From: Bacillota bacterium
GTDB lineage: Bacteria > Bacillota > Clostridia > Oscillospirales > Ethanoligenentaceae
Assembly (NCBI GenBank): GCA_023391535.1
Contig: JAEWAU010000082.1
Span: 1-24,178, forward strand
Length of the DNA: 24,178 nt
Reading direction: 5' to 3'
Below, piece after piece: positions 17,099-24,178 of this stretch. The position numbers and the translations under genes were made by a program. How positions within the stretch are numbered: position 1 is the stretch's first letter; every line of letters starts with the position of its first letter. The notes under the pieces are model-generated. The model was not told where the DNA came from and did not search any database. It saw nothing but the letters and a program-made list of their open reading frames with translations.

Positions 17099-17710
17099 TT
17101 GTTCGGGTTCAAAAAAACCGGCCTGGGCGCCGCGGCGTCCGGGCCCGTGGAATATATCGTGGCCGGGCTCGGAAACCCCGGGCGCGAATACGACGGCTCG
17201 CGCCACAACGCGGGCTTTATGGCCGTGGAGCGCATCGCGCGCCGCTGCGGCGTTTCCATCGAGCGCATCAGGTTCAAGTCGCTGTGCGCGGACGCCTCCT
17301 TCGGCGGGCGGCGCGTGCTGCTGCTCAAGCCGCAGACCTTCATGAACCTCAGCGGCGAGGCGGTGCGCGACGCGGCCGCCTTTTACAAGATCCCCATGGA
17401 GCGCGTGGTGGTGCTCTACGACGATATTTCGCTGCCGCCGGGCAAGATACGGGTGCGCCCCAAAGGTTCGGCGGGCGGGCACAACGGCATCAAGAACATC
17501 ATCTATCTTTCCGGCACCGATATTTTCCCACGCGTGAAGATCGGCGTGGGCGGCAAGCCGCGCCCGGATTACGACCTGGCCGCCTGGGTGCTGGGGCACC
17601 CCTCGGGCGACGACGCCGCGAAGCTCGACGAGGCGCTCGACCGCGCCGGGGACGCCGCGGAGATGATCCTCACCCTCGGCGCCGCCGAGGCCATGAACCG
17701 CTTCAACTGA
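17099..17710 (+). CDS. pth: peptidyl-tRNA hydrolase
   Basis: Releases tRNA from prematurely dropped peptidyl-tRNA in the cytoplasm (called spoVC in Bacillus). It has 203 residues. The motifs are VAGLGNPGREYDGSRHNAGF, with the catalytic His, then LLKPQTFMNLSGEAV, VVLYDDISLPPGKIRV with the partner Asp, and GSAGGHNGIKNI. The start is TTG, supported by GGAGGG (17086-17091) 7 nt upstream. This gives about 17 residues (MFGFKKTGLG...) before the usual start of the fold, a short extension rather than a new domain. It begins 40 nt after glmU and is probably co-transcribed with glmU and mfd. Confidence 0.95.
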   Translation: MFGFKKTGLGAAASGPVEYIVAGLGNPGREYDGSRHNAGFMAVERIARRCGVSIERIRFKSLCADASFGGRRVLLLKPQTFMNLSGEAVRDAAAFYKIPMERVVVLYDDISLPPGKIRVRPKGSAGGHNGIKNIIYLSGTDIFPRVKIGVGGKPRPDYDLAAWVLGHPSGDDAAKLDEALDRAGDAAEMILTLGAAEAMNRFN

Positions 17711-17835
17711 CCCTTTCGGGGTGCCGGACGCTCCCTGTCGGCGCTTCTTGAAATGAAATCATACGGCATAAGCCCGGCATGGGGCGCCCTCCGGCGCCGC
17801 GCGCCGGGCAAAAGCCCTGTTCGGATGGTGATCGC

Positions 17836-20800
17836 TTGCAATTCCTGGCGGAGATTTTAAAGAGACTTCCGGAATACCGCTCCCTTTCGGATGCGGTGGA
17901 TCAGTCGCGCCCGCTCACGGCCACGGGCCTTTCGGGCGTGCACAAGGCGCACGTGGCCTACGCGCTTGCGCGCGAAAAGGGGCGCAGGCTCCTGTTCGTG
18001 GCGCCGGATGAGCAGGAGGGCACGCGCATGGCCGCGGATCTTTCCACGCTGTTCGGCGGCGGCGTTCTGTTCTACCCCGCGCGCGATTTTACGTTGCGGC
18101 CCATGGAGGGCGTTTCGCACGAATTCGAGCACGAGCGTCTGCGCGTGCTCGGGCGCGTGGCGGCGGATGATTACAACGCCGTGGTGTGCTGCGCGGACGG
18201 CCTCATGCAGCTTACGCTGCCGCCCTCGGTTTACAAAGAGCGCACGCTCGAAATCCGCCGGGGCGCGGAGCTTCCGCCCGAGCGCGCCGTGGCGGCGCTG
18301 CTTGCGGCGGGCTACGCGCGCGCCGAGCAGGTGGAAGGCCCCGGCCAGTTCGCCGTGCGCGGCGGCATCCTGGATTTTTACCCGCCCACCGCCGAAGCGC
18401 CGGTGCGCGTGGAGTTCTGGGGCGACGAGCCGGATACCGTGGCGTATTTCGACATCGAATCCCAGCGACGCGTGGAGGATATCCAGTCGATCCTGGTCGC
18501 GCCCGCGCTGGAAGTGCTGCCCGCCTCGCCGGAGGCGCTCGCGCGGCGAATCGCGGCGCTGCAGGCGTCGCTTCGCCCGCGCTCGGCGGCGAAAGCCGTC
18601 GCCTCGCTCGCAAAAGATCTCGACAAGCTGCGCGGCGGGGTGGTGCCCGCCGCGCTGGACCGCTACCTGCCGCTGTGCTACGAAAAGCCCGGCACGCTGC
18701 TCGATTACGCCCCCGGCGCCCTGCTTTTCGTGAGCGAGCCCTCGCGCGTGGAGGAGCGCGTGAAGAACACGCTGTGGCAGCACGGCGAGGACGTGCAGGC
18801 GCTTCTTGAGGACGGCGTGCTCTGCAAGGGGCTCGATCATTACTACCTTTCGCACGACGAGCTGGAGGCGGCCTTCGCCGCGCGCCGCGCGGTGTATCTC
18901 GATACCTTCGTGCGCTCGGCCTACGCCGCGGGGCGCGACCTCGTGCATTTCACGGCCCGGCAGCTCTCGCCCTGGGGCGGCGTGCTCTCCCAGCTCGTGG
19001 AGGATCTCCGCGCCTGCGGTGCCGGCAGCGCCGGCGGCAGGCCGGGGCAGGTAAGCGGAACCGGAACTCTGTCCCACGGGGACGGGAACCCTGGCGCCGA
19101 CGTACGCGGCGGCTTCGCCGCGGGCGGACCGGGGCAGGTAAGCGGGGCCGGGGCCTTACCCGTGGGCGTAAAACCCGCCGAACGCGTTCGCACAACCGGC
19201 GCAGCCGGCTGCGCCGTGGTGCTCGCGGGCACGCAGCGCTCCTGCGACGCGCTGGCGCACGACCTCACGGAGGCGGGCTTTTCGGTGCGCACGGCGGGCG
19301 CGGGCGGGGAGCCGCCCGTGCCGGAGCCGCAGACGGTTCTGGTGCTGCCGGGCAGCCTCACGGCGGGCTTCGAATACCCGGGGCTTTCGTTTTCGCTGTT
19401 CACGCACGGGCATGTGAGCGAGGAGCGGCACGGCACGCGCCGCTTCAAAAAGGGCCAGCACGTGCGGAACCTTTCCGAGCTGACGCCGGGCGATTACGTG
19501 GTGCATTCCGCGCACGGCATCGGCATCTACGAGGGCATCCGCAAGCTCGAGGTGGAGGGCGTCGTCAAGGATTACATCTGCATCCGCTACGCGGGCACCG
19601 ATACGCTCTACGTCCCCGTCACGCAGCTCGACCTCGTCTCCAAATACATCGGCACGCGGGAGGACACAAACGTCCGCCTTTCGAAGATGGGCGGCGCAGA
19701 ATGGCAGAAGGCCAAGGCCCGCACGCGCGCGGCCGTAAAGGATATGGCCAAGGAGCTCATCGCGCTCTACGCCGCGCGGCAGAAGGTGAAGGGCGTCGCC
19801 TTCCCCGAGGACAACGACTGGCAGCGCCAGTTCGAGGAGCGGTTCGAGTACGACGAAACCGACGACCAGCTCCGCTGCGCCGCCGAAATCAAGGCGGATA
19901 TGGAAAAACCCTTCCCCATGGAGCGCCTGCTGTGCGGCGACGTGGGCTTCGGCAAAACGGAGGTGGCGCTGCGCGCCGCCTTCAAGTGCGTGATGGGCGG
20001 CAAGCAGTGCGCGCTGCTCGTGCCCACCACCATTCTGGCATGGCAGCATTTCCAGACGATCACGCGGCGCATGGAGGGCTTCCCCGTGCACGTGGAGCTG
20101 CTTTCGCGCTTCCGCACCGCCAAGCAGCAGACGGATATTTTAAAGCGCCTGGCGCGCGGGGACGTGGACGTGGTGGTGGGCACCCACCGGCTCATCCAGA
20201 AGGACGTGAAGTTCCGCGACCTCGGCCTGCTCGTGGTGGACGAGGAGCAGCGCTTCGGCGTGGCGCACAAGGAAAAGCTCAAGGAGCGGTTCAAGGCCGT
20301 GGACGTGCTCACGCTCTCGGCCACGCCCATTCCGCGCACGCTGAACATGGCGCTCTCGGGCATCCGGGACATGTCCGCCATCGAGGAGGCCCCGCAGGAC
20401 CGCCATCCGGTGCAAACCTACGTGCTCGAGCACGACTGGGGCGTCATCGCGGACGCGGTGCGCAAGGAGATGCGCCGCGGCGGGCAGGTGTACTACCTGC
20501 ACAACCGCGTGGAGACCATCGAGCGCACCGCCGCGAAGCTCGCGGAGCTGGTGCCGGACGCGCGCATCGGCATCGGGCACGGCAAGATGGAGGAGGACGA
20601 ACTTTCCGCCGTGTGGGAAAAGCTCCTCAACCACGACATCGACGTGCTGGTGTGCACCACCATCATCGAAACGGGCGTGGACGTGCCCAACTGCAACACC
20701 CTTATCATCGAGGACGCGGACCGCATGGGCCTTTCGCAGCTCCACCAGATCCGCGGACGCGTGGGGCGCTCGTCCCGGCGCGCCTTCGCCTATTTCACCT

Positions 20801-21486
20801 TCAAGGCGGGCAAGGTGCTTTCGGACGTGGCCACCAAGCGCCTTTCGGCCATCCGCGAGTTCACCGAGTTCGGCTCGGGCTTCCAGATCGCGCTGCGCGA
20901 CCTCGAGATCCGCGGCGCGGGCAACATTCTGGGCGCGCAGCAGCACGGCCACATGGAGGCCGTGGGCTACGACATGTACCTCAAGCTGCTCGGCGAGGCC
21001 GTGCAGGAGGAAAAGGGAGAAGCGCCCGCCGCCGAGGGCGAGTGCATGGTGGATATCCAGGTTTCCGCGCACATCCCGGAGGAGTACATCGGCAGCGGAA
21101 ACGCGCGGCTCGAAATTTACCGCCGCATAGCGGACATCCGCTCGGAAGACGACGCCTCGGACGTGCTCGACGAACTGATCGACCGCTTCGGCGAGCCGCC
21201 GCAGGCCGTGCGCGCGCTCATCGACGTGGCGCTCGTGCGAAACACCGCAGCGGCGCTCGGCGTGCGCGAGATCGCGCAGCGCGGCGAGGTGGTGCTGCTC
21301 TACGCCGACCGCATCGATTTCTCCGCCGTTTCGATGCTGGTGGGGGCCATGCGCGGCCGCGTGATGGTGAGCGCGGGGCAGAAGCCCTACATCTCCGTGA
21401 AGGTCGCGCCCGGCGAGACCCCGCTGGATACGCTTCGCCAGGCGCTCGGGAACCTTTCGCACCGGCAGCCGGCGCAGGGAAAATAA
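17836..21486 (+). CDS. mfd: transcription-repair coupling factor
   Basis: An ATP-driven translocase that removes RNA polymerase stalled at lesions and recruits UvrA. About 1216 residues. The UvrB-like N-terminal part is followed by domain D3 with a foreign-looking Gly/Ala-rich insert (about residues 395-458). The RNA polymerase-interacting domain has LTPGDYVVHSAHGIGIYEG. The RecG-like motor has GDVGFGKTEVA (Walker A), VVGTHRLIQ, VVDEEQRFGV and TLSATPIPRT. The TRG-type region (FGSGFQIALRDLEIRGAGNILG) and the C-terminal D7 domain follow. The TTG at 17836 (QFLAEILKRLPEYRSL) fits the family start; an in-frame ATG at 17779 has no ribosome site and adds 19 Pro/Arg-rich residues, so the start is uncertain by that much. 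Last gene of the glmU unit, with its own terminator. Confidence 0.96.
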   Translation: MQFLAEILKRLPEYRSLSDAVDQSRPLTATGLSGVHKAHVAYALAREKGRRLLFVAPDEQEGTRMAADLSTLFGGGVLFYPARDFTLRPMEGVSHEFEHERLRVLGRVAADDYNAVVCCADGLMQLTLPPSVYKERTLEIRRGAELPPERAVAALLAAGYARAEQVEGPGQFAVRGGILDFYPPTAEAPVRVEFWGDEPDTVAYFDIESQRRVEDIQSILVAPALEVLPASPEALARRIAALQASLRPRSAAKAVASLAKDLDKLRGGVVPAALDRYLPLCYEKPGTLLDYAPGALLFVSEPSRVEERVKNTLWQHGEDVQALLEDGVLCKGLDHYYLSHDELEAAFAARRAVYLDTFVRSAYAAGRDLVHFTARQLSPWGGVLSQLVEDLRACGAGSAGGRPGQVSGTGTLSHGDGNPGADVRGGFAAGGPGQVSGAGALPVGVKPAERVRTTGAAGCAVVLAGTQRSCDALAHDLTEAGFSVRTAGAGGEPPVPEPQTVLVLPGSLTAGFEYPGLSFSLFTHGHVSEERHGTRRFKKGQHVRNLSELTPGDYVVHSAHGIGIYEGIRKLEVEGVVKDYICIRYAGTDTLYVPVTQLDLVSKYIGTREDTNVRLSKMGGAEWQKAKARTRAAVKDMAKELIALYAARQKVKGVAFPEDNDWQRQFEERFEYDETDDQLRCAAEIKADMEKPFPMERLLCGDVGFGKTEVALRAAFKCVMGGKQCALLVPTTILAWQHFQTITRRMEGFPVHVELLSRFRTAKQQTDILKRLARGDVDVVVGTHRLIQKDVKFRDLGLLVVDEEQRFGVAHKEKLKERFKAVDVLTLSATPIPRTLNMALSGIRDMSAIEEAPQDRHPVQTYVLEHDWGVIADAVRKEMRRGGQVYYLHNRVETIERTAAKLAELVPDARIGIGHGKMEEDELSAVWEKLLNHDIDVLVCTTIIETGVDVPNCNTLIIEDADRMGLSQLHQIRGRVGRSSRRAFAYFTFKAGKVLSDVATKRLSAIREFTEFGSGFQIALRDLEIRGAGNILGAQQHGHMEAVGYDMYLKLLGEAVQEEKGEAPAAEGECMVDIQVSAHIPEEYIGSGNARLEIYRRIADIRSEDDASDVLDELIDRFGEPPQAVRALIDVALVRNTAAALGVREIAQRGEVVLLYADRIDFSAVSMLVGAMRGRVMVSAGQKPYISVKVAPGETPLDTLRQALGNLSHRQPAQGK
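19018..19209 (+). repeat. repeat-bearing insert within mfd
   Basis: The 17-nt ccggggcaggtaagcgg occurs at 19042-19058 and again at 19129-19145, 87 nt (29 codons) apart, encoding PGQVSG(T/A)G(T/A)L twice. The stretch is in frame, Gly/Ala/Pro-rich and lies between LVEDLRACG and CAVVLAGTQRSC, which are normally joined by a short loop in domain D3. Confidence 0.65.
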
Positions 21487-21513
21487 TGCGGCCAAAGCCG
21501 CGGCTCGGGCAGC

Positions 21514-21552
21514 AAAAAAACGCTTGCGGGCGGAAACCCGCAAGCGTTTTTC
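21514..21552. terminator. bidirectional intrinsic terminator between mfd and the Crp-like gene
   Basis: A 14-bp stem AAAACGCTTGCGGG / CCCGCAAGCGTTTT around CGGAAA. A run of seven A comes before it and TTTTT after it, so it can serve both convergent genes. Confidence 0.93.
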
Positions 21553-21580
21553 GCTGCCCCCGCTTCCACGGGGAATCCGT

Positions 21581-22261
21581 TCACCGGCTGCGCGGCCGGA
21601 GGCTTTCGCGCAGGCGCGCGCTCTCTTCGGGCGCGATGAAGATCTTGCCGTGCCGCACCGTGAGGCAGCCCGCCTCCTCCAGCTCGCGCACCGCGCGGTT
21701 GACGGTGCGCACGTTCACCCCGAGCTGGTCGGCCATATCCTGCCGGCTCTGGCGCACCGGAAAACCGGCCTGCGCCTGGCTGCCCCGCAGCTCCAGCAGA
21801 TGCGCGGCCAAACGCGTCACCGCCTCGCTGCCGGAGGACTGCAGGTGCTTTTCGGTGATGTCGCGGCAGTAAACGGTGACGAAGCGCAGCACGTAGAGCG
21901 CGAGCGCGTGGTCGTCGCCCAGCCACCGCACGAATCCGTCGCGCGGGATGCACCAGAGCTCGCAGGGCACGGCGGCCCGGATGGTGGAGCAGACGCGTTC
22001 CTGCCCGAGAACGGCCTCCATCGCGCCCACCATCATGCCGGAGCGGAGCTCGGCGTAATCGTACACGCGTCCGCCTTCGTACAGGCGCTCCGCGAACAGG
22101 CGGCCCGAAAGCACGAGGTATAAATCCGGCAGGAGGGCGCCCTCCTGCACCAGCGTGCCGCCCTGCGGAACCGATATCCGGCGGCAGGTCTCGTACAGGG
22201 AAGGGGGTATACCGCGCAGAAGCTCCCCCAGGGAGGGACAACTTTTGTCGATGGTCAGCAT
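21581..22261 (-). CDS. Crp/Fnr family transcriptional regulator
   Basis: A 226-residue regulator. The N-terminal cyclic-nucleotide-binding-like barrel (about 15-125) has LYLVLSGRLFAERLYEGGR and GMMVGAMEAVLGQERVC, but the Glu that contacts cAMP in Crp is not at its usual place (GA instead of GE), so cAMP is doubtful as ligand. No N-terminal Fnr-type Cys cluster is seen. After a long dimer helix, the winged helix has RQSRQDMADQLGVNVRTVNRAVRELEEAG. The ATG at 22261 has GGAGG 6 nt upstream; an in-frame ATG at 22360 lacks a ribosome site. Converges with mfd. Its target is unknown, but a 22-nt palindrome lies upstream. Confidence 0.92.
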   Translation of the reverse strand: MLTIDKSCPSLGELLRGIPPSLYETCRRISVPQGGTLVQEGALLPDLYLVLSGRLFAERLYEGGRVYDYAELRSGMMVGAMEAVLGQERVCSTIRAAVPCELWCIPRDGFVRWLGDDHALALYVLRFVTVYCRDITEKHLQSSGSEAVTRLAAHLLELRGSQAQAGFPVRQSRQDMADQLGVNVRTVNRAVRELEEAGCLTVRHGKIFIAPEESARLRESLRPRSR

Positions 22262-22430
22262 GGCATGCCTCCGTTCCTCATCCCGCCCCCTTTCGCCGCG
22301 CGGTAAAGAGGGGCCGGGATTCTTTTCCTGCAGCTCGAACCGTAAAACAGCGGGGCGCATTTTCCATCGCGGCGCATTGCGCTTTGAAACGGTGAAAACC
22401 GCTCGGAACCGCGTGCGCTTTGCTCCTCTG

Positions 22431-22460
22431 ATTATAAAGCAGGCCGCGCGCCGTTTTCAA
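22431..22460 (-). promoter_or_regulatory. promoter of the Crp-like gene
   Basis: On the minus strand TTGAAA (22460-22455), an 18-nt spacer and a perfect TATAAT (22436-22431). Transcription would start near 22424, giving a leader of about 160 nt. Confidence 0.75.
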
Positions 22461-22478
22461 GCGGCGACGCGGCCCGTA

Positions 22479-22500
22479 ATTGCGGCAATCCTGCCGCAAT
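22479..22500. promoter_or_regulatory. 22-nt perfect palindrome, candidate Crp/Fnr operator
   Basis: ATTGCGGCA-ATCC-TGCCGCAAT has 9-bp arms and a 4-nt centre, the size and symmetry of Crp/Fnr-family sites. It lies 19 nt upstream of the -35 box of the Crp-like gene and 14 nt past the stop of the neighbouring surface-protein gene. A U-run for termination is lacking. Confidence 0.5.
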
Positions 22501-22514
22501 CCGGAAGCAGGCCC

Positions 22515-24178
22515 TTACGCTTTGCGGCGGGAGGCCGCGAGCAGCGCGAGCAGCGAGGCCGGAAGCAGCACGGCCGCGACCGCGAACGGGGTTTCAAGCG
22601 GGCCGCGTTCCCCCGTGGCCGGGTTCGGCACGGAGGAGGCCTGCGCCGGAACCCCGGCGAGTCGGTAGAGCGGCTTGCCGCTTTGCAGGGAACCGAGGGC
22701 CTGCACGGCCTGCTCGGTGGCCATGGCATCGGCGCCGCCGCCCGCCGTGTGCGCGAAGCCTCCCGGAACGGAGAAGGCCAGCAGGCGCGTAACCGCGCTT
22801 CCGCCGGATTTGACAAAGCGCGCGTCCGTGCGCGGGTCGATGCCCAGCGAAACCAGCGCGGAAATCACCTGCGCGGCGCTTTCGCCGGACTCTTGATCGG
22901 AATACGAGGGGACGAAGCCTCCGTCGGCTTTCTGCGCCGAGGAGAGCCATGCCAGAGCCCTGTTCACGGCGGCGGAAACGTCCGCGCGGCTGCGGTAGGG
23001 CGCCAGCGCGCAGAGCACCATGGCGGTCATGTCGCTGTCCGCCGGGCTCTGAGCATCCAGCGCGAACGCGCCGCAGGGCTGCTGGAGCTTTAAGATATTT
23101 TCGATCAGCGCGTCGCGCGTGAGCTTCGCGCCCGCGGGCTGCGCGTAGCCGCCGCAGTCGAGCGCCAGCAGCGTGTACACGGACCCGTTGAGCCCGGTTT
23201 TGTCCACGTCCGCGCGGTTCCAGAGCGCGGAAACAAGGCCCTGCCCGCCGAAGGCGCGCGGGTCGCCGCCCGCGGCGCGCAGGCCGATGATCTCGGCCGC
23301 CAGATGCGTGGCGGTGAGGGAGGAGCCGTAGGAATCCAGGTCCGCCTGCGCGGTGGAAAAATAGGAGGACGGCACCGAAGCGCCCGCCGCCTCCAGTGCC
23401 AGCGCGGCGTTCCAATCCGGAACGCCGTTTGCGCGGATGGCGGCGACGCCGGTTTTCAGCGCGGCCGAAACGCCGGAGGAGACCGGCGCCGGCGCGCCGG
23501 ACGAGCCGCCCGAAGAGCTGCTGCCGCCCGCGGAGGAGGAACCCACCGCGAGCGCGATGTTCCCCGTGCGCACGATGGCCGGGGACGCGGCGGTGCCCGT
23601 TTCCTTGCTCACCGAGAAAGCGTAGGAACCGGCCGCGGAGGGCATGGGAAGCGAAACGGCGCCGTCGGCCCCCGTCGTGTAGGTTTTGCCCTGAAAGACG
23701 ACCGACGCGCCCGCCACGGGCTCGTTTTTCGGCACGGGGTTGCTGTAGTCGGAATAATCCGTGTACACCGCCCGCACCGAAACGGAGGCGTCGCTCCCCG
23801 GAGCGGGGTTTTGGGGCGTTACGGTTACGGTGGGATTATGGATGAGACTGTCGTCCCCGATATAGAGCAGCACGCTGTCCCCCGTTTTGGGGTCGTAGGA
23901 GTCGGCGCCCGCGTCCGAGGCGGCGCCGTTCACGTAGAGGTGCCAGTAGACGGGATAGGTTCCCTTTTCGCCGCCGATGGAGTCGATCATATGGCCGTAG
24001 GAGCCGTTGGGCGCAACCAGAGGAATTTTTTGAGTCTGGAGCGTGGAGACGAGGATGTCGTAAAAGTCCTTCCCCGGCGTAAAGCGCACACCGCCGCGGT
24101 AGATGGCGGCGTGCGCGCCTTCGATGCGCAGATTGAGCTGCGCGGCGGGCGCGGCGGCGGCCGCGGGCAGCCCCGCGA
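22515..24178 (-). CDS. DUF4430 plus alpha-toroid surface protein, N-terminus outside window
   Basis: 553 residues are visible; the 5' end is cut. The first residues (AGLPAAAAAPAAQ) look like the end of an export signal or linker. Then comes a DUF4430-like domain (visible 35-110) with YGHMIDSIGG, YWHLYVNG and GDSVLLYIGD, followed by a beta-sandwich-like part (110-225) with VAGASVVFQGKTYTTGADG. A Ser/Gly linker (about 225-245) precedes an alpha/alpha repeat region (about 250-500) with prenyltransferase/squalene-cyclase-like units such as SVYTLLALDCGGY and WLSSAQKADGGF. A C-terminal membrane helix with basic end (AAVLLPASLLALLAASRRKA) anchors it; no LPxTG is present. DUF4430 and alpha-toroids together form the cobalamin-binding pair of transcobalamin, so corrinoid binding is possible but unproven. 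An adhesive or other role is equally open. Confidence 0.85.
   Translation of the reverse strand, partial: AGLPAAAAAPAAQLNLRIEGAHAAIYRGGVRFTPGKDFYDILVSTLQTQKIPLVAPNGSYGHMIDSIGGEKGTYPVYWHLYVNGAASDAGADSYDPKTGDSVLLYIGDDSLIHNPTVTVTPQNPAPGSDASVSVRAVYTDYSDYSNPVPKNEPVAGASVVFQGKTYTTGADGAVSLPMPSAAGSYAFSVSKETGTAASPAIVRTGNIALAVGSSSAGGSSSSGGSSGAPAPVSSGVSAALKTGVAAIRANGVPDWNAALALEAAGASVPSSYFSTAQADLDSYGSSLTATHLAAEIIGLRAAGGDPRAFGGQGLVSALWNRADVDKTGLNGSVYTLLALDCGGYAQPAGAKLTRDALIENILKLQQPCGAFALDAQSPADSDMTAMVLCALAPYRSRADVSAAVNRALAWLSSAQKADGGFVPSYSDQESGESAAQVISALVSLGIDPRTDARFVKSGGSAVTRLLAFSVPGGFAHTAGGGADAMATEQAVQALGSLQSGKPLYRLAGVPAQASSVPNPATGERGPLETPFAVAAVLLPASLLALLAASRRKA

Noticed and set aside
15409..17343. A 644-codon open frame on the minus strand opposite glmU
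   Set aside because: Antisense to GlmU, low-complexity Arg/His/Ala composition, no start context.

Overview
The window is about 24 kb of GC-rich (roughly two-thirds G+C) chromosome from a spore-forming, low-redox Firmicute, most likely an Oscillospirales/Ruminococcaceae-type gut Clostridium. The evidence is a full SpoIIE, the glmU-pth-mfd order typical of Firmicutes, a Clostridium-type pyruvate phosphate dikinase, strong AGGAGG ribosome sites and frequent GTG/TTG starts. I saw no rRNA, tRNA, CRISPR array, complete insertion sequence or phage module.

Layout. 1-4430 (minus) is an aromatic amino acid unit: a sigma-A promoter, a leader with a Phe/Tyr-rich peptide and an intrinsic terminator, aroF (DAHP synthase), tyrA (prephenate dehydrogenase), then a small DUF3784-like membrane protein and a dienelactone-hydrolase-like protein, then aroB cut by the window edge. 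4551-6881 (minus) is spoIIE. 7195-10269 (minus) is a TetR regulator followed by a YhgE/Pip membrane protein, with a palindromic operator candidate at the promoter. 10597-11211 (minus) is an Amidase_6 protein. 11212-12372 is a 1.1 kb gene-free region holding copies of a structured dispersed repeat. 12373-15006 (minus) is ppdK. 15631-21486 (plus) is glmU-pth-mfd. 21581-22261 (minus) is a Crp/Fnr-type regulator, and 22515 to the end (minus) is a DUF4430 plus alpha-toroid surface protein whose N-terminus is outside the window.

The most striking feature is the aroF leader. A 34-residue peptide has nine Phe/Tyr codons among residues 12-27. Its stop codon lies inside a segment that can pair with the 5' arm of the following terminator. 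This is the architecture of classical ribosome-mediated attenuation, which is unexpected in a Clostridium, where T-boxes usually do this job. The second most interesting signal is a dispersed intergenic repeat whose two long copies keep a hairpin by compensatory base changes.
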